Part shown: positions 19,953-28,155 of the stretch, in pieces
Position numbering within the stretch: position 1 is the first letter of the stretch
Layout: each line of letters opens with the position of its first letter
NCBI RefSeq assembly: GCF_003024605.1
Contig: NZ_PYJQ01000001.1
Coordinates: forward strand, 157,001 to 221,000
DNA length: 64,000 bases
From: Rhizobium sp. JAB6
GTDB taxonomy: Bacteria > Pseudomonadota > Alphaproteobacteria > Rhizobiales > Rhizobiaceae
Direction: 5' to 3'
Position numbers and translations under genes: made by a program
The notes under the pieces: model-generated
Told to the model about the DNA's origin: nothing
The model's database searches: none
The model's input: only the letters and a program-made list of their open reading frames with translations

Positions 19953-20786
19953 CTATGGCCGGGGCAGGAGCGATCTGATCCGCTCGGCATCGTCAGGCGT
20001 CACCGGATTATAGACAACCATGCTGAGATCGGTGCGGCCATCGACCGAAAAGGCCGAATATTCAAATGCGAGCGGGCCGAGAACCGGATGGCGTATATGC
20101 TTGACGGCCTCGCTATGGACGCCGGGAAAGTCATTGTCGCGCCACATGGCCCTGAATTCCGGACTGAGCCGGCTCAATTCCTCGACGAAAGGTTCGATCT
20201 CCGCCGCAGCACCTGCCCGGGCCGCGTCGACGCGGAATGCGCCCAAGGCAAAGCGCGCCACGCTTTCCCAGTCATATTGCATGGCGCGCGCCCGCGGATG
20301 GAGAAAGATGTAGCGCAGGATATTGCGCTCCTTGGGCGGCAGCGAGCCGTAATCGATCAGCATCACGGGGGCCGCCCGGTTCCATGCGATGACATCCCAG
20401 GTGGCGGTTCGGATGAGGGCAGGGCTCGGTTCCAGCGCATCGAGCACGCGCTGCAGCCGCGGCGTCACGCCGTCATTCTTGCGGTAACGGGCTTCCGGCG
20501 GCCGGCCGAGGCCGAGCAGGAACAGATGCTCGCGCTCCACGTCGGTCAGCATCAGCGCGCGGGCAATCCGGTCGAGCACGTCGGCCGAGGGCGCCCCGCC
20601 GCGCCCCTGTTCCAGCCACGTGTACCAGGTCGGGCTGATATTGGCGCGCTGGGCCACCTCTTCGCGCCGAAGCCCCGGCGTTCGGCGCCGTTCCCCACCA
20701 AAGCCGAGGGTGGATGGGTCGAGTTTCGCGCGGCGGTCCCTGAGGTAGGCCCCGAGCAGGTTTTCCGTTTCGATGAGGTCGGTCAT
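19953..20786 (-). CDS. XRE-type regulator with MmyB-like ligand-binding domain
   Basis: This 277-residue regulator has an N-terminal XRE helix-turn-helix (TPGLRREEVAQRANIS, then TWYTWLEQGRG, residues 35-65) and a C-terminal MmyB-like PAS-type domain that in characterised relatives binds fatty acid-like ligands. These proteins usually control an adjacent divergent SDR gene. Here the SDR-type epimerase gene starts 93 bp away on the plus strand, so the arrangement fits exactly. Autoregulation is likely. Confidence 0.9.
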   Translation of the reverse strand: MTDLIETENLLGAYLRDRRAKLDPSTLGFGGERRRTPGLRREEVAQRANISPTWYTWLEQGRGGAPSADVLDRIARALMLTDVEREHLFLLGLGRPPEARYRKNDGVTPRLQRVLDALEPSPALIRTATWDVIAWNRAAPVMLIDYGSLPPKERNILRYIFLHPRARAMQYDWESVARFALGAFRVDAARAGAAAEIEPFVEELSRLSPEFRAMWRDNDFPGVHSEAVKHIRHPVLGPLAFEYSAFSVDGRTDLSMVVYNPVTPDDAERIRSLLPRP

Positions 20787-20879
20787 CCTGTTAATGTCTT
20801 TACTATGATAAACTCACTACTTTACCAGAATAACCGATAGGTCCAGATTTGTCTCCGACGAAATAAGGAGACTGTACAT

Positions 20880-21776
20880 ATGCGCGTATTCGTTACTGGA
20901 GCGACCGGAAATATCGGCTCGCATGTCGTCAAGGAGCTGATTGGAGCCGGCCATCAGGTGCTCGGCCTTTCCCGCTCGAAGGAGAAGGCGGTCGCACTTG
21001 CCGCCGCCGGAGCCCAGGTTTTGCACGGCACTATCGAAGATGCAGACATTTTGAAAAGCGGCGCCTCGCAATCGGACGGCGTTATCCATCTCGCCTTCAA
21101 CCACGACTTCTCGAGATTCGTGCAGAATTGCGAGGATGACCGTCGCGTTATCGCGACGCTGGCTTCGGCGCTCGCCGGCTCGGCTCGTCCGCTGGTTATC
21201 ACATCCGGTACGCCGATCGCCAACACGATTCCCGGCGAGCCGGCCAGGGAGGATAACCCGATTGCAGGTTCCGACGTGCATCCGCGGGCAGCCTCCGAGG
21301 AGGCAGGAATCCTGGCAAGCGAGATCGGTGTCAATGTCTCGGTCGTGCGGCTGCCTCAGGTGCATGATCCGGTCAGCCAGGGTCTTATCACGCCGTTGAT
21401 CGATATATTTAGGCAGAAGGGCGTCTGCGCCTATATCGAAGATGGTCGCGTTCGCTGGCCGGCAGCGCATTTTTCCGATGTTGCCCGTCTCTATCGCCTC
21501 GTTGTCGAGCGCGCCGAGCCGAATGCGAAATATCATGCGGTGGCCGAGGAAGGTGTGCCGATGCGCGATATTGTCGAAGTTCTCGGCCGCCGTCTCAATT
21601 TGCCGGTGAAATCCGTCGGTAAGGAAGAGGCCCAGGACTATTTCGGCTGGCTCTCGATGTTTGCCACACGCGACATGCTGGCTTCGAGCGCCAAGACGCG
21701 TCAGAAGCTCGGCTGGGAACCCAAGGGCCCGACACTGCTCGAAGATCTCGCCGAGCTCAGGGTTGCCGCAGCGTAA
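20880..21776 (+). CDS. NAD-dependent epimerase/dehydratase family oxidoreductase
   Basis: This 298-residue extended SDR has the N-terminal TGATGNIGSHV motif (residues 7-17). Its substrate domain resembles carbonyl or nucleoside-sugar reductases rather than sugar epimerases. AAGGAG precedes the ATG by ten bases. It is divergent from the XRE/MmyB-type regulator that probably represses it and is followed by a strong terminator, so it is a single-gene unit. The substrate is unknown. Confidence 0.88.
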   Translation: MRVFVTGATGNIGSHVVKELIGAGHQVLGLSRSKEKAVALAAAGAQVLHGTIEDADILKSGASQSDGVIHLAFNHDFSRFVQNCEDDRRVIATLASALAGSARPLVITSGTPIANTIPGEPAREDNPIAGSDVHPRAASEEAGILASEIGVNVSVVRLPQVHDPVSQGLITPLIDIFRQKGVCAYIEDGRVRWPAAHFSDVARLYRLVVERAEPNAKYHAVAEEGVPMRDIVEVLGRRLNLPVKSVGKEEAQDYFGWLSMFATRDMLASSAKTRQKLGWEPKGPTLLEDLAELRVAAA

Positions 21777-21830
21777 TGCTAGTGCCAGTAAGCTGACCCA
21801 TGGCTGGTTTGCGGTCTGACTAAACGTTCG

Positions 21831-21860
21831 AAAACCCGGCTGGTCTCTTGGCCGGGTTTT
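21831..21860. terminator. Strong bidirectional rho-independent terminator
   Basis: AAAACCCGGC and GCCGGGTTTT form a perfect 10-bp stem with a 10-base loop. T runs lie at the end in both directions. It serves the epimerase-like gene (+) and probably the convergent ATPase-nuclease gene (-). Confidence 0.85.
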
Positions 21861-21932
21861 GTCGGTTAACGACCGCTCGAATGCCTCGCCGCATTGGCTG
21901 CTCGCGTCTAGTGAGCAATGTGCTTGAAAAAA

Positions 21933-23987
21933 CTAATTTGAAATTAGTTGCTTCAGCAGACCTTCAATAGCTCGCCAATTATCAGTGGTGGGAACCCCTC
22001 GCATACGTTCCATAATCCGCCGTTTAAATGATCGCAGCGGTATTTTTAGAGTGATGTTCTGCTGAAGTTCACGGAAAAGACGCTTTCCATCGCACCTCTC
22101 TTTCCATTCAGCGTCCCAGAGTGGTTGTAATTCCGCCTTGCGTGCTTGGCACTTGCGAACAAATTCACTTTTCCAATTTTGTTCATCAAGGCCGGAAAGT
22201 TGCCTAGAAATTCGCTCCAGCCTCGAAAACAGCACATTGGAAGTCTCATCAAAAGATTTACCTGATGTTTCTTTCGGACGTCTGCCCGGATTCTCGTAAT
22301 TCATGCCTTCATAAACTTCCTTTGCCACGGCATCGTCCAAATGACCTAAAGCTAGCTGCTTTAGCAGGCGGCTTAGCTCCCCTTCGTTGGGTATAGGGGT
22401 TTTGACGATATCAGAATCTTTTAGGAGGCTCGTGAGGACGTCAACGTCGATTAGATAGTTTTCTAAGCAGCGTCGATCCCACTGTAAAACCTTGACATTT
22501 CGAGAGCTTCTTAAATCTGTTGGAGCTTCATCCTTGTCAAAAATGAAATATCGCGGCGTGAGAGCAGTTCCAGTTCTTTCAGCTTCCTGAAGCTGGCGAA
22601 TCTGTCTTTCTACCTCAGTTCGGCCGCCGAGATCCTTCAATTTATGCTGGCGCAAAATTGAGCCAAAGCCGAGCTCGAGGATTTCGACATCGTCTTCTCC
22701 TTCCACGAATATTGTCGCCTTGTAGAGAAGTCCTTCGCTCTCAGAAGTTCCCAGTTGCCTTAGAGCTTCGCTTACGGCTTCGGAATCAGTTTTTCGTACT
22801 CGTGTCAGTAAAGAGCCAGATACTAGGTGAAAGAGCGCACATTCGTCGCGGCCAAAAGTGCCAGCAAGAATTTCAGGGGAATGCGAGCAAAGGATAATTT
22901 GAAGATTCTTTCGAACCGCATACGCATCCACTATAAACGAGAGCAGATCTTTGCAGACAGCGGGATTCAGATGCAGCTCAGGTTCGTCAAGCAGGGCTAC
23001 ACCACCTTCCGCCAACGTTCTCTCGATCAATAAGAACGTTAAAATCAAACCCTTTTCGCCACTGCTCATGGCGTCAATGTCAAATACGCGTCCGGACTCT
23101 AGATCTTTCACCAATATCGTAAGCAGGCCGTATTGATTTACGCCAGCTCCAACCAATTCTCTTCCTTTTAAAAGGCCCGTAAAGATCCGTTCAAAGTTTT
23201 GCCGTATGTGATCTCGCCCTTCCTCTGAACCGACGATTGCGGAAAATATCGTGTTCTTAAGGCGATTGTATTTCGTTTGAGGCTGCGAGTTATGCGATTC
23301 AAGTTGCTGTAAAGCATCCTGAATCCCTAATTGAATTGGTTGTTCTCCCCTAGGGAGAGCCCGATCTGCCGGGAAATAGCTAAATTTTGTCGTTTCAGGC
23401 GAAAGTGTTTCATCTATGAAGCCTACGATAGCGGCTCCTGTAGGATCTGGGGATGAGATACGACCAGATCCAAAATTTATATGGAGATCAAGGCGACAGA
23501 CACCACGCATTGCATCTATTCGTTCGAGGCCTTCAGCAATTTCCTTTGAAGTATCGTCGATTGCTTTTTGCCCCACGGGAGAAGATAAATATGCCGCAAA
23601 ATTTGCGGGAGATAAATTGTCGTTTATTCTGGACCTAACTAGCCGTGTTATGAGCTGAGCTTTCCCGGTTTTTATGTGTGCAATTTCGATTGGATTTAGC
23701 TGATAACCGCATTGGATTTTTACTTCTTTTTGCGGATCTCTTGCTATGGCCTCAGCTATGAGCTGCTGGGGATTATGTGGTGACGCTGCACCCATCGAAA
23801 TTAGCGCCTGAGCCGATTCGTTCTGTGTGCGAGGAGCCAAAATCGCTTTCGGAAGTCGAATTGCCTCTAAGATCGTTGTTTTTCCGATTGCATTTGGGCC
23901 GACTAAAACATTTACACGGTCGGTGAATTCGACATCGATTGATTCGATTGCCCGAAAATTCTCTATTTGCAACGTTTTCAAATGCAT
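21933..23987 (-). CDS. Single-chain ABC-ATPase/TOPRIM nuclease, OLD/PARIS-like (candidate antiphage protein)
   Basis: This 684-residue protein joins an SMC/ABC-type ATPase to a C-terminal TOPRIM-like nuclease. The N-terminus IENFRAIESI is typical of RecF/OLD ATPases. Walker A GPNAIGKT is at residues 30-37, the signature SSGEKG near 306, Walker B ALLDEPE near 332, and the switch His in CSHSPE near 365. The TOPRIM-like part has FVEGEDD near 427, FDKDE near 483 and ENYLID near 509. The last pattern resembles DUF4435 of the PARIS effector AriB as much as classical OLD. No UvrD-like GajB gene is adjacent, so it is not Gabija. The gene is clearly AT-richer than its neighbours and stands alone, signs of horizontal acquisition. 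A defence role is inferred from the family. Confidence 0.8.
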   Translation of the reverse strand: MHLKTLQIENFRAIESIDVEFTDRVNVLVGPNAIGKTTILEAIRLPKAILAPRTQNESAQALISMGAASPHNPQQLIAEAIARDPQKEVKIQCGYQLNPIEIAHIKTGKAQLITRLVRSRINDNLSPANFAAYLSSPVGQKAIDDTSKEIAEGLERIDAMRGVCRLDLHINFGSGRISSPDPTGAAIVGFIDETLSPETTKFSYFPADRALPRGEQPIQLGIQDALQQLESHNSQPQTKYNRLKNTIFSAIVGSEEGRDHIRQNFERIFTGLLKGRELVGAGVNQYGLLTILVKDLESGRVFDIDAMSSGEKGLILTFLLIERTLAEGGVALLDEPELHLNPAVCKDLLSFIVDAYAVRKNLQIILCSHSPEILAGTFGRDECALFHLVSGSLLTRVRKTDSEAVSEALRQLGTSESEGLLYKATIFVEGEDDVEILELGFGSILRQHKLKDLGGRTEVERQIRQLQEAERTGTALTPRYFIFDKDEAPTDLRSSRNVKVLQWDRRCLENYLIDVDVLTSLLKDSDIVKTPIPNEGELSRLLKQLALGHLDDAVAKEVYEGMNYENPGRRPKETSGKSFDETSNVLFSRLERISRQLSGLDEQNWKSEFVRKCQARKAELQPLWDAEWKERCDGKRLFRELQQNITLKIPLRSFKRRIMERMRGVPTTDNWRAIEGLLKQLISN

Positions 23988-24273
23988 CGAATACCCTCTC
24001 TACCTCTCAGCGCAGATTGATTCGCAATATTCCCACAGCTGAAATATGAATTGCCCCTAAAAAAATATGCAACCTTAATAAATCATTCAGCGATTTTGGC
24101 TGCCAGTTTTGACGTGAGACTGAAGTAAATTATTTGCCTAGAGCTTTAGTTGTATCCTGGTAGTCGATGTATACGGCTTTATGCCAGCGGTTTCGCTTTT
24201 ATAATGAACAAGAATAGTCCTGTCCGTCGACCAACAATGCTGCGGCAATCCATAGGTATTATTGAGCAGATAT
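23988..24273. other. AT-rich spacer upstream of the ATPase-nuclease gene
   Basis: This 286-bp AT-rich stretch holds no convincing gene. It must contain the promoter of the minus-strand ATPase-nuclease. A small minus-strand frame (24138-24392) overlaps the TetR gene and lacks any recognisable feature. The AT-rich composition ends abruptly near 24270, at the end of the TetR gene, which marks one likely boundary of the acquired segment. Confidence 0.5.
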
Positions 24274-24900
24274 TCAGATGTACGCCGTTCCGGCAAGAGC
24301 GGCGTCGACGCCGGCAAAGCCGCGCTCCATGACATCAAGCAGCGCGGCTTGAGGCTGTCCTTTCTCCCGAAAGACGCGCAGTGCCTTGGCATAGGCGACC
24401 ACCAGCGTCGACATCAGCATTGCGCCCGCAAGATGCGCGTCCGCATCGGAGCGCGGCCGCCCTGCCGCATCCGACAGCATCGCCGAGAGATCATCGGCAA
24501 GCGTCACCTGCAGCCCGCGCGCATATGCCGTCAGCGTCGCGCTTTCGGCTACCATGCGCCAGAACTGGATGGGTCGCTCCGTGATCCTGAAGAGAGGGTG
24601 CTGCGTTTCCACCAGGTCGCGCATCAGCGCCTGGAACGCGCGGACTGGCGGCTCTTGGCCGCGATCGGCGAGCGCTTGCCGCACCAGCGTCCGTATTTCG
24701 GCTTCACGATCGAAGACCAGATCCTCCTTGCGGCGGAAATAGTTGAACACCGTCTTCCTGGCGACATCGGCCTCCTCGGCGATATCGGTGACGGAGACCT
24801 TGTCGAAGCCATGTTCGACGAACAGGCGCGTTGCGACGTCGGAGATCGCCTGACGCGTCATCTCCTTCTTTCGATCTCGGAGTCTGATTGGGTTTGACAT
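24274..24900 (-). CDS. TetR-family transcriptional regulator (divergent to FAD monooxygenase)
   Basis: This 208-residue TetR repressor has the helix-turn-helix VSVTDIAEEADVARKTVFNYF near residues 33-53 and a variable helical ligand domain. The ATG at 24900 lacks a clear ribosome binding site and lies eight bases from two tandem 17-bp operator-like repeats. The downstream ATG at KKEM, which is directly adjacent to GGAG, is less likely, so the start is moderately sure. The divergent neighbour is a flavin monooxygenase, the probable target, which suggests an aromatic or xenobiotic ligand. Confidence 0.87.
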   Translation of the reverse strand: MSNPIRLRDRKKEMTRQAISDVATRLFVEHGFDKVSVTDIAEEADVARKTVFNYFRRKEDLVFDREAEIRTLVRQALADRGQEPPVRAFQALMRDLVETQHPLFRITERPIQFWRMVAESATLTAYARGLQVTLADDLSAMLSDAAGRPRSDADAHLAGAMLMSTLVVAYAKALRVFREKGQPQAALLDVMERGFAGVDAALAGTAYI

Positions 24901-24907
24901 GGAGATA

Positions 24908-24941
24908 TTTATACCATAAGTAAATTTATACCGAGTGTAAA
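24908..24941. promoter_or_regulatory. Two tandem TetR-type operators
   Basis: Two 17-bp imperfect palindromes lie head to tail with no gap: TTTATACCATAAGTAAA (24908-24924) and TTTATACCGAGTGTAAA (24925-24941). They sit directly upstream of the TetR start in the divergent promoter region. The shared half-sites TTTATAC and GTAAA argue for cooperative binding of two dimers. Confidence 0.7.
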
Positions 24942-25121
24942 AATCGTATTGCAATTGCGAAACCGGTGAAATCTGCACAGGCTTTATGGCCGTTCATGTG
25001 ACCGGAACCATCGCCGCCCGAATAGCGATGGGCATTTTGCAACCATTCGCGCCGGCTGAGAGTGATCAAGGCCGGAACCAGAGTGCCCTTTGGGTGCGCC
25101 GCTCGCTTGAGGAATTCTCTC

Positions 25122-26675
25122 TTGATCTATGATGTGCTGATTGCCGGCGGCGGACCCGTCGGCCTGTTTCTCGCCTGTGAACTGCGTCTCGCGGGCCTTT
25201 CCACAGTGGTTCTGGAGCAGGCGGATGACCCGCGCTCGCCCTTGAAGCGCCTTCCCTTCGGCATGCGCGGTCTCTCGGCGCCGAGCATCGAGGCCTTCTA
25301 TCGCCGCGGCTTGTTGGAGGACATCGCCGCGCCGAAGCCTGCAAAGGATGCTGCACATTGGATGTATCAGTCGCGCCGGCCTGGCGGCCATTTCGCGGGC
25401 ATCCAGTTCTTTCACGATAGGATCGACGCTTCGAAATGGCCCTATCGCCTGCCCAGCCCGGTCGGCACCGGCATGATGGTCGAAATGGAAAGCCTCGAAG
25501 CTGTCCTTGCGGCGCGTGCGGAGGCCATGGGCATCGAGATCAGGCGCGGCCTCGGCGTCGAGGACTTCGATCAGTCGGAGGAGGAGGTCATTGTCCGCGC
25601 TGGTGGCGAGACTTTTCGCGCATCCTGGCTCGTCGGCTGCGATGGCGGCCGCAGCGCCGTCCGCAAGGCCGGCGGCTTCGGGTTCATCGGCACCGATCCC
25701 GAATTCACCGGCTATTCTGCCGAAATCGAGATGGCCGACCCGGACAAGCTTCGTCCCGACCGCCATTACACCCCGACAGGCATGTACACTTTTTCACCGC
25801 CCGGGACGATCGCGATGGCCGATTTCGATGGAGGCGCTTTCCACCGGACCCAGCCGATCACGCTCGAGCATATGCAGGCGGTGTTGCGTCGCATTTCCGG
25901 GACCGATGTCACTGTGACGACGCTCAAGCTTGCCGCCACATGGACGGATCGCGCCTACCAAGTAACCACTTACCGCAGAGGTCGCATACTGCTTGCCGGC
26001 GATGCCGCGCATGTCCACTCCCCCTTGGGCGGTCAGGGGCTCAATCTTGGTCTGGGCGACGCGATGAACCTTGGATGGAAGCTTGCCGCCACGATTCGTG
26101 GCGATGCGCCGTCCGGGCTGCTCGATACCTATTCCAGCGAGCGACATCCCGTGGGGGCGCAGGTGCTTGATTGGTCACGCGCGCAGGTCGCGCTCATGCG
26201 GCCGAGCCGGAGCTCACGCGCGCTCGAGGCGATCCTCCGCGATTTGATCGACACGCGCGGCGCCACCTATTTCGCCGAGCGCGTCTGGGGTGTTTCCATT
26301 CGCTATGATCTTGGCGGGAGCCATCCGCTCGTCGGCCGCAACGCTCCCGAGTTCGAGTTGGCCGATGGGACGAGACTTGGCGATCTTCTGAGAGCAGGCA
26401 AAGGCCTGTTGCTGGATTTCGATGTCAGCGCATCGCTTAAAGCGCTGGCCAATTGCCGGACTGACCGGATCACCTATGTCGCCAGTGACGTCAAGGATAG
26501 GCTTGGCTTGAGTGCTCTGCTTGTGCGGCCCGACGGCGTCGTCGCCTGGGTCGGCGAAGCTGAACCGGATATTGAAGTGGCTGCCGAGGCGGCGTCACGA
26601 TGGTTCGGCGAACCGATAGAGATTAGCGGCTCTCGCCTTTCATCAGCCATCCTTGACAGCGCCAGCAATCTATAA
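25122..26675 (+). CDS. FAD-dependent aromatic monooxygenase (PHBH/TfdB-like)
   Basis: This 517-residue class A flavin monooxygenase would hydroxylate a phenolic or polyketide-like substrate using NAD(P)H and O2. The FAD motif GGGPVGLFLA lies near residue 8, the DG-type segment CDGGRSAVRKA near residue 172, and the GD motif LLAGDAAHVHSPLGGQGLN near residue 291. The last 130 residues form a thioredoxin-like C-terminal domain as in TfdB and MhpA-like enzymes. The TTG at 25122 is preferred because it follows GAGG by seven bases and residue 2 begins the FAD fold; an ATG at 25062 would add 20 unrelated residues. It is divergent from its probable TetR repressor. Confidence 0.85.
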   Translation: MIYDVLIAGGGPVGLFLACELRLAGLSTVVLEQADDPRSPLKRLPFGMRGLSAPSIEAFYRRGLLEDIAAPKPAKDAAHWMYQSRRPGGHFAGIQFFHDRIDASKWPYRLPSPVGTGMMVEMESLEAVLAARAEAMGIEIRRGLGVEDFDQSEEEVIVRAGGETFRASWLVGCDGGRSAVRKAGGFGFIGTDPEFTGYSAEIEMADPDKLRPDRHYTPTGMYTFSPPGTIAMADFDGGAFHRTQPITLEHMQAVLRRISGTDVTVTTLKLAATWTDRAYQVTTYRRGRILLAGDAAHVHSPLGGQGLNLGLGDAMNLGWKLAATIRGDAPSGLLDTYSSERHPVGAQVLDWSRAQVALMRPSRSSRALEAILRDLIDTRGATYFAERVWGVSIRYDLGGSHPLVGRNAPEFELADGTRLGDLLRAGKGLLLDFDVSASLKALANCRTDRITYVASDVKDRLGLSALLVRPDGVVAWVGEAEPDIEVAAEAASRWFGEPIEISGSRLSSAILDSASNL

Positions 26676-26694
26676 TTATACATTGTATAATTAT
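26672..26694. promoter_or_regulatory. 23-bp perfect palindrome (candidate TetR operator)
   Basis: The half-site ATAATTATACA is repeated perfectly in inverse around a single central base. It overlaps the stop codon of the monooxygenase and ends just before the reductase gene, which is coupled to a TetR gene. It also looks like a -10 rich promoter region. Confidence 0.7.
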
Positions 26695-26704
26695 GGAGAT
26701 CGAG

Positions 26705-27241
26705 ATGATCACTGGCCATGTTTTCATTGCAACCAGCTTGGATGGGTTCATCGCTCGCGATGACGGCGATATAGAGTGGTTGCTCAGATATGACGCTTCC
26801 GGCGAAGACCATGGCTACGATGATTTCATCGAAGACATCGACGCCATCATAATGGGCCGAGGCACCTTCGATGCGGTCCGCGACATGAAGCCATGGTTCT
26901 ATACCCGCCCAGTGCTCGTTCTTTCGGCCATCCTGGCGGAACAGCCGGTTCCGTCCGAGCTTGCCGGCAAGGTCCGTTTCACAGGAAAGCCGCCGCAGCA
27001 AGCCATGGCCATGCTCGAAGCGGAAGGGTGCCGCCGTGTCTATGTCGACGGCGGACGGATCATTCAGTCCTTCCTTCGGGAAGGCTTGATCAGCGATCTG
27101 GTGATCACGCGCGTTCCGATACTGCTCGGCAGCGGCCGCCCCCTGTTCGGTCCGCTCGCGCGCGACGTTCATCTCACGCATGTGAGTACTCGTCCGTTTC
27201 CTTCCGGTTTGGTGCAATCGGCCTACACGGTTGCGAAATGA
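26705..27241 (+). CDS. Dihydrofolate reductase-like protein (RibD C-terminal domain)
   Basis: This 178-residue stand-alone reductase has the DHFR/RibD C-terminal fold. It begins with HVFIATSLDGFIAR near residue 4 and contains VDGGRIIQSFL and LLGSGRPLF in the second half. This family (YyaP/YwjB-like) is not thymidylate-pathway FolA; its substrate is usually unknown. The ATG at 26705 is preferred over 26693 because GGAG lies six bases before it. The stop overlaps the TetR start (ATGA), so the two form one operon behind the 23-bp palindrome. Confidence 0.82.
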   Translation: MITGHVFIATSLDGFIARDDGDIEWLLRYDASGEDHGYDDFIEDIDAIIMGRGTFDAVRDMKPWFYTRPVLVLSAILAEQPVPSELAGKVRFTGKPPQQAMAMLEAEGCRRVYVDGGRIIQSFLREGLISDLVITRVPILLGSGRPLFGPLARDVHLTHVSTRPFPSGLVQSAYTVAK

Positions 27242-27816
27242 CCAAGCGAAGCCGAGGCAGGCCACGCGCCGATGAGAACCGCGTGTCGCCGGCAAAAATT
27301 CTTTCGGAGGCTTTGGCTCTCCTCGGCAGCGAGGGTTTTGAAAATCTGACGATGCGTGCGGTCGCCACGCGTGCGAACGTCAACCCGATGACGATCTATC
27401 ACCACTTCCACGATCGGGATGGATTGATCAAAGCACTGGCAGAAAGCGTCTATGCCGATGTTGCCGCGCCTCCTGAGGGAACGGTTCGCTCTCGGATAGA
27501 GGGCTTGCTGAAGGCGTATCGGGTAAAGGTGGTGCGCTATCCAGGTCTGACCCTTGCCATCTTCAACCGGCCAGCCGTGTTCCCCGACCATGCCAGGCGG
27601 ATCACCGACAATCTGACGGATCTGCTGAAAGAACTCGGCCTTTCGCCGTCGCGAACTCTGCTGTGGACGCATATTCTTGTCGATTATACGCACGGTGCAG
27701 CCCTTGCCGTGGCGACGGACGCAAATGGCGATGGCCCGCAACCGGCAACAACGGACCGGGAGCATGCGAATTATGAATGCGCAATCTCTGAACTGCTGGA
27801 TCGTCTGGAGGCGTAG
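27238..27816 (+). CDS. TetR-family transcriptional regulator (coupled to DHFR-like gene)
   Basis: This 192-residue TetR protein has a basic N-terminal arm (TKRSRGRPR) and the helix-turn-helix LTMRAVATRANVNPMTIYHHF near residues 38-58. It is translationally coupled to the DHFR-like gene. The perfect palindrome upstream of that operon is its natural candidate operator, which makes the pair autoregulated. It ends 17 bp before the 3' end of the convergent tRNA-Ser gene. Confidence 0.9.
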   Translation: MTKRSRGRPRADENRVSPAKILSEALALLGSEGFENLTMRAVATRANVNPMTIYHHFHDRDGLIKALAESVYADVAAPPEGTVRSRIEGLLKAYRVKVVRYPGLTLAIFNRPAVFPDHARRITDNLTDLLKELGLSPSRTLLWTHILVDYTHGAALAVATDANGDGPQPATTDREHANYECAISELLDRLEA

Positions 27817-27833
27817 AGCAAACGGTGTTAAAA

Positions 27834-27923
27834 TGGCGGACAGGGAGGGATTCGAACCCTCGGTACGCTTTCACGTACACACGCGTTCCAGGCGTGCGCC
27901 TTAAACCACTCGGCCACCTGTCC
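27834..27923 (-). tRNA. tRNA-Ser (anticodon GGA)
   Basis: On the minus strand a class II tRNA of 90 nt is readable. The acceptor arm GGACAGG pairs with CCTGTCC, the D-arm GGCCGAGTGGTTTAAGGC and T-arm GGTTCGAATCC are present, a long variable arm is seen, and CCA is encoded at 27834-27836. The anticodon loop CTGGAAC gives GGA, decoding UCC/UCU. The accessory mosaic described here lies on its 3' side. Confidence 0.97.
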
Positions 27924-28111
27924 TTTGGCGTTCGCACCCGGTCAGGAAGCAAATCGTCGGAACGGCCGCGATATATACCGATGAATTCCTGGCAATCAAC
28001 CCGAATCTGACAGATTTTTGACTTGTCGGCGCAAAACTCCGAATCTCCTCCCCATTGCGCTTGTTTCCCGCGCAACTTATCTAAGAAGATAGATGAGGCG
28101 GCATAAGACAG

Positions 28112-28132
28112 GTCGGCCCGAAAGGGCCTGAC
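28112..28132 (+). other. GAAA-tetraloop hairpin in the leader of the small membrane protein
   Basis: GGCCC-GAAA-GGGCC (28115-28128), extended by GTC/GAC with one bulge, forms a compact hairpin. It ends 23 bases before the start codon of the downstream gene. It may stabilise the leader or influence translation. Confidence 0.4.
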
Positions 28133-28155
28133 GCAGTGAGTATCCGGAGGAGTTT

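Noticed and set aside
21933..24273. Gabija or another two-gene OLD system
   Set aside because: No UvrD/Rep-like helicase gene is adjacent on either side; neighbours are an epimerase-like enzyme and a TetR regulator.
24138..24392. An 84-codon minus-strand frame next to the AT-rich gene, considered as a second defence component
   Set aside because: It overlaps the TetR coding sequence in another frame and shows no ribosome binding site or recognisable domain.
8552..27923. A classical integrative island with integrase at tRNA-Ser
   Set aside because: No integrase, transposase or second copy of the tRNA 3' end was seen; only the hotspot idea is kept.
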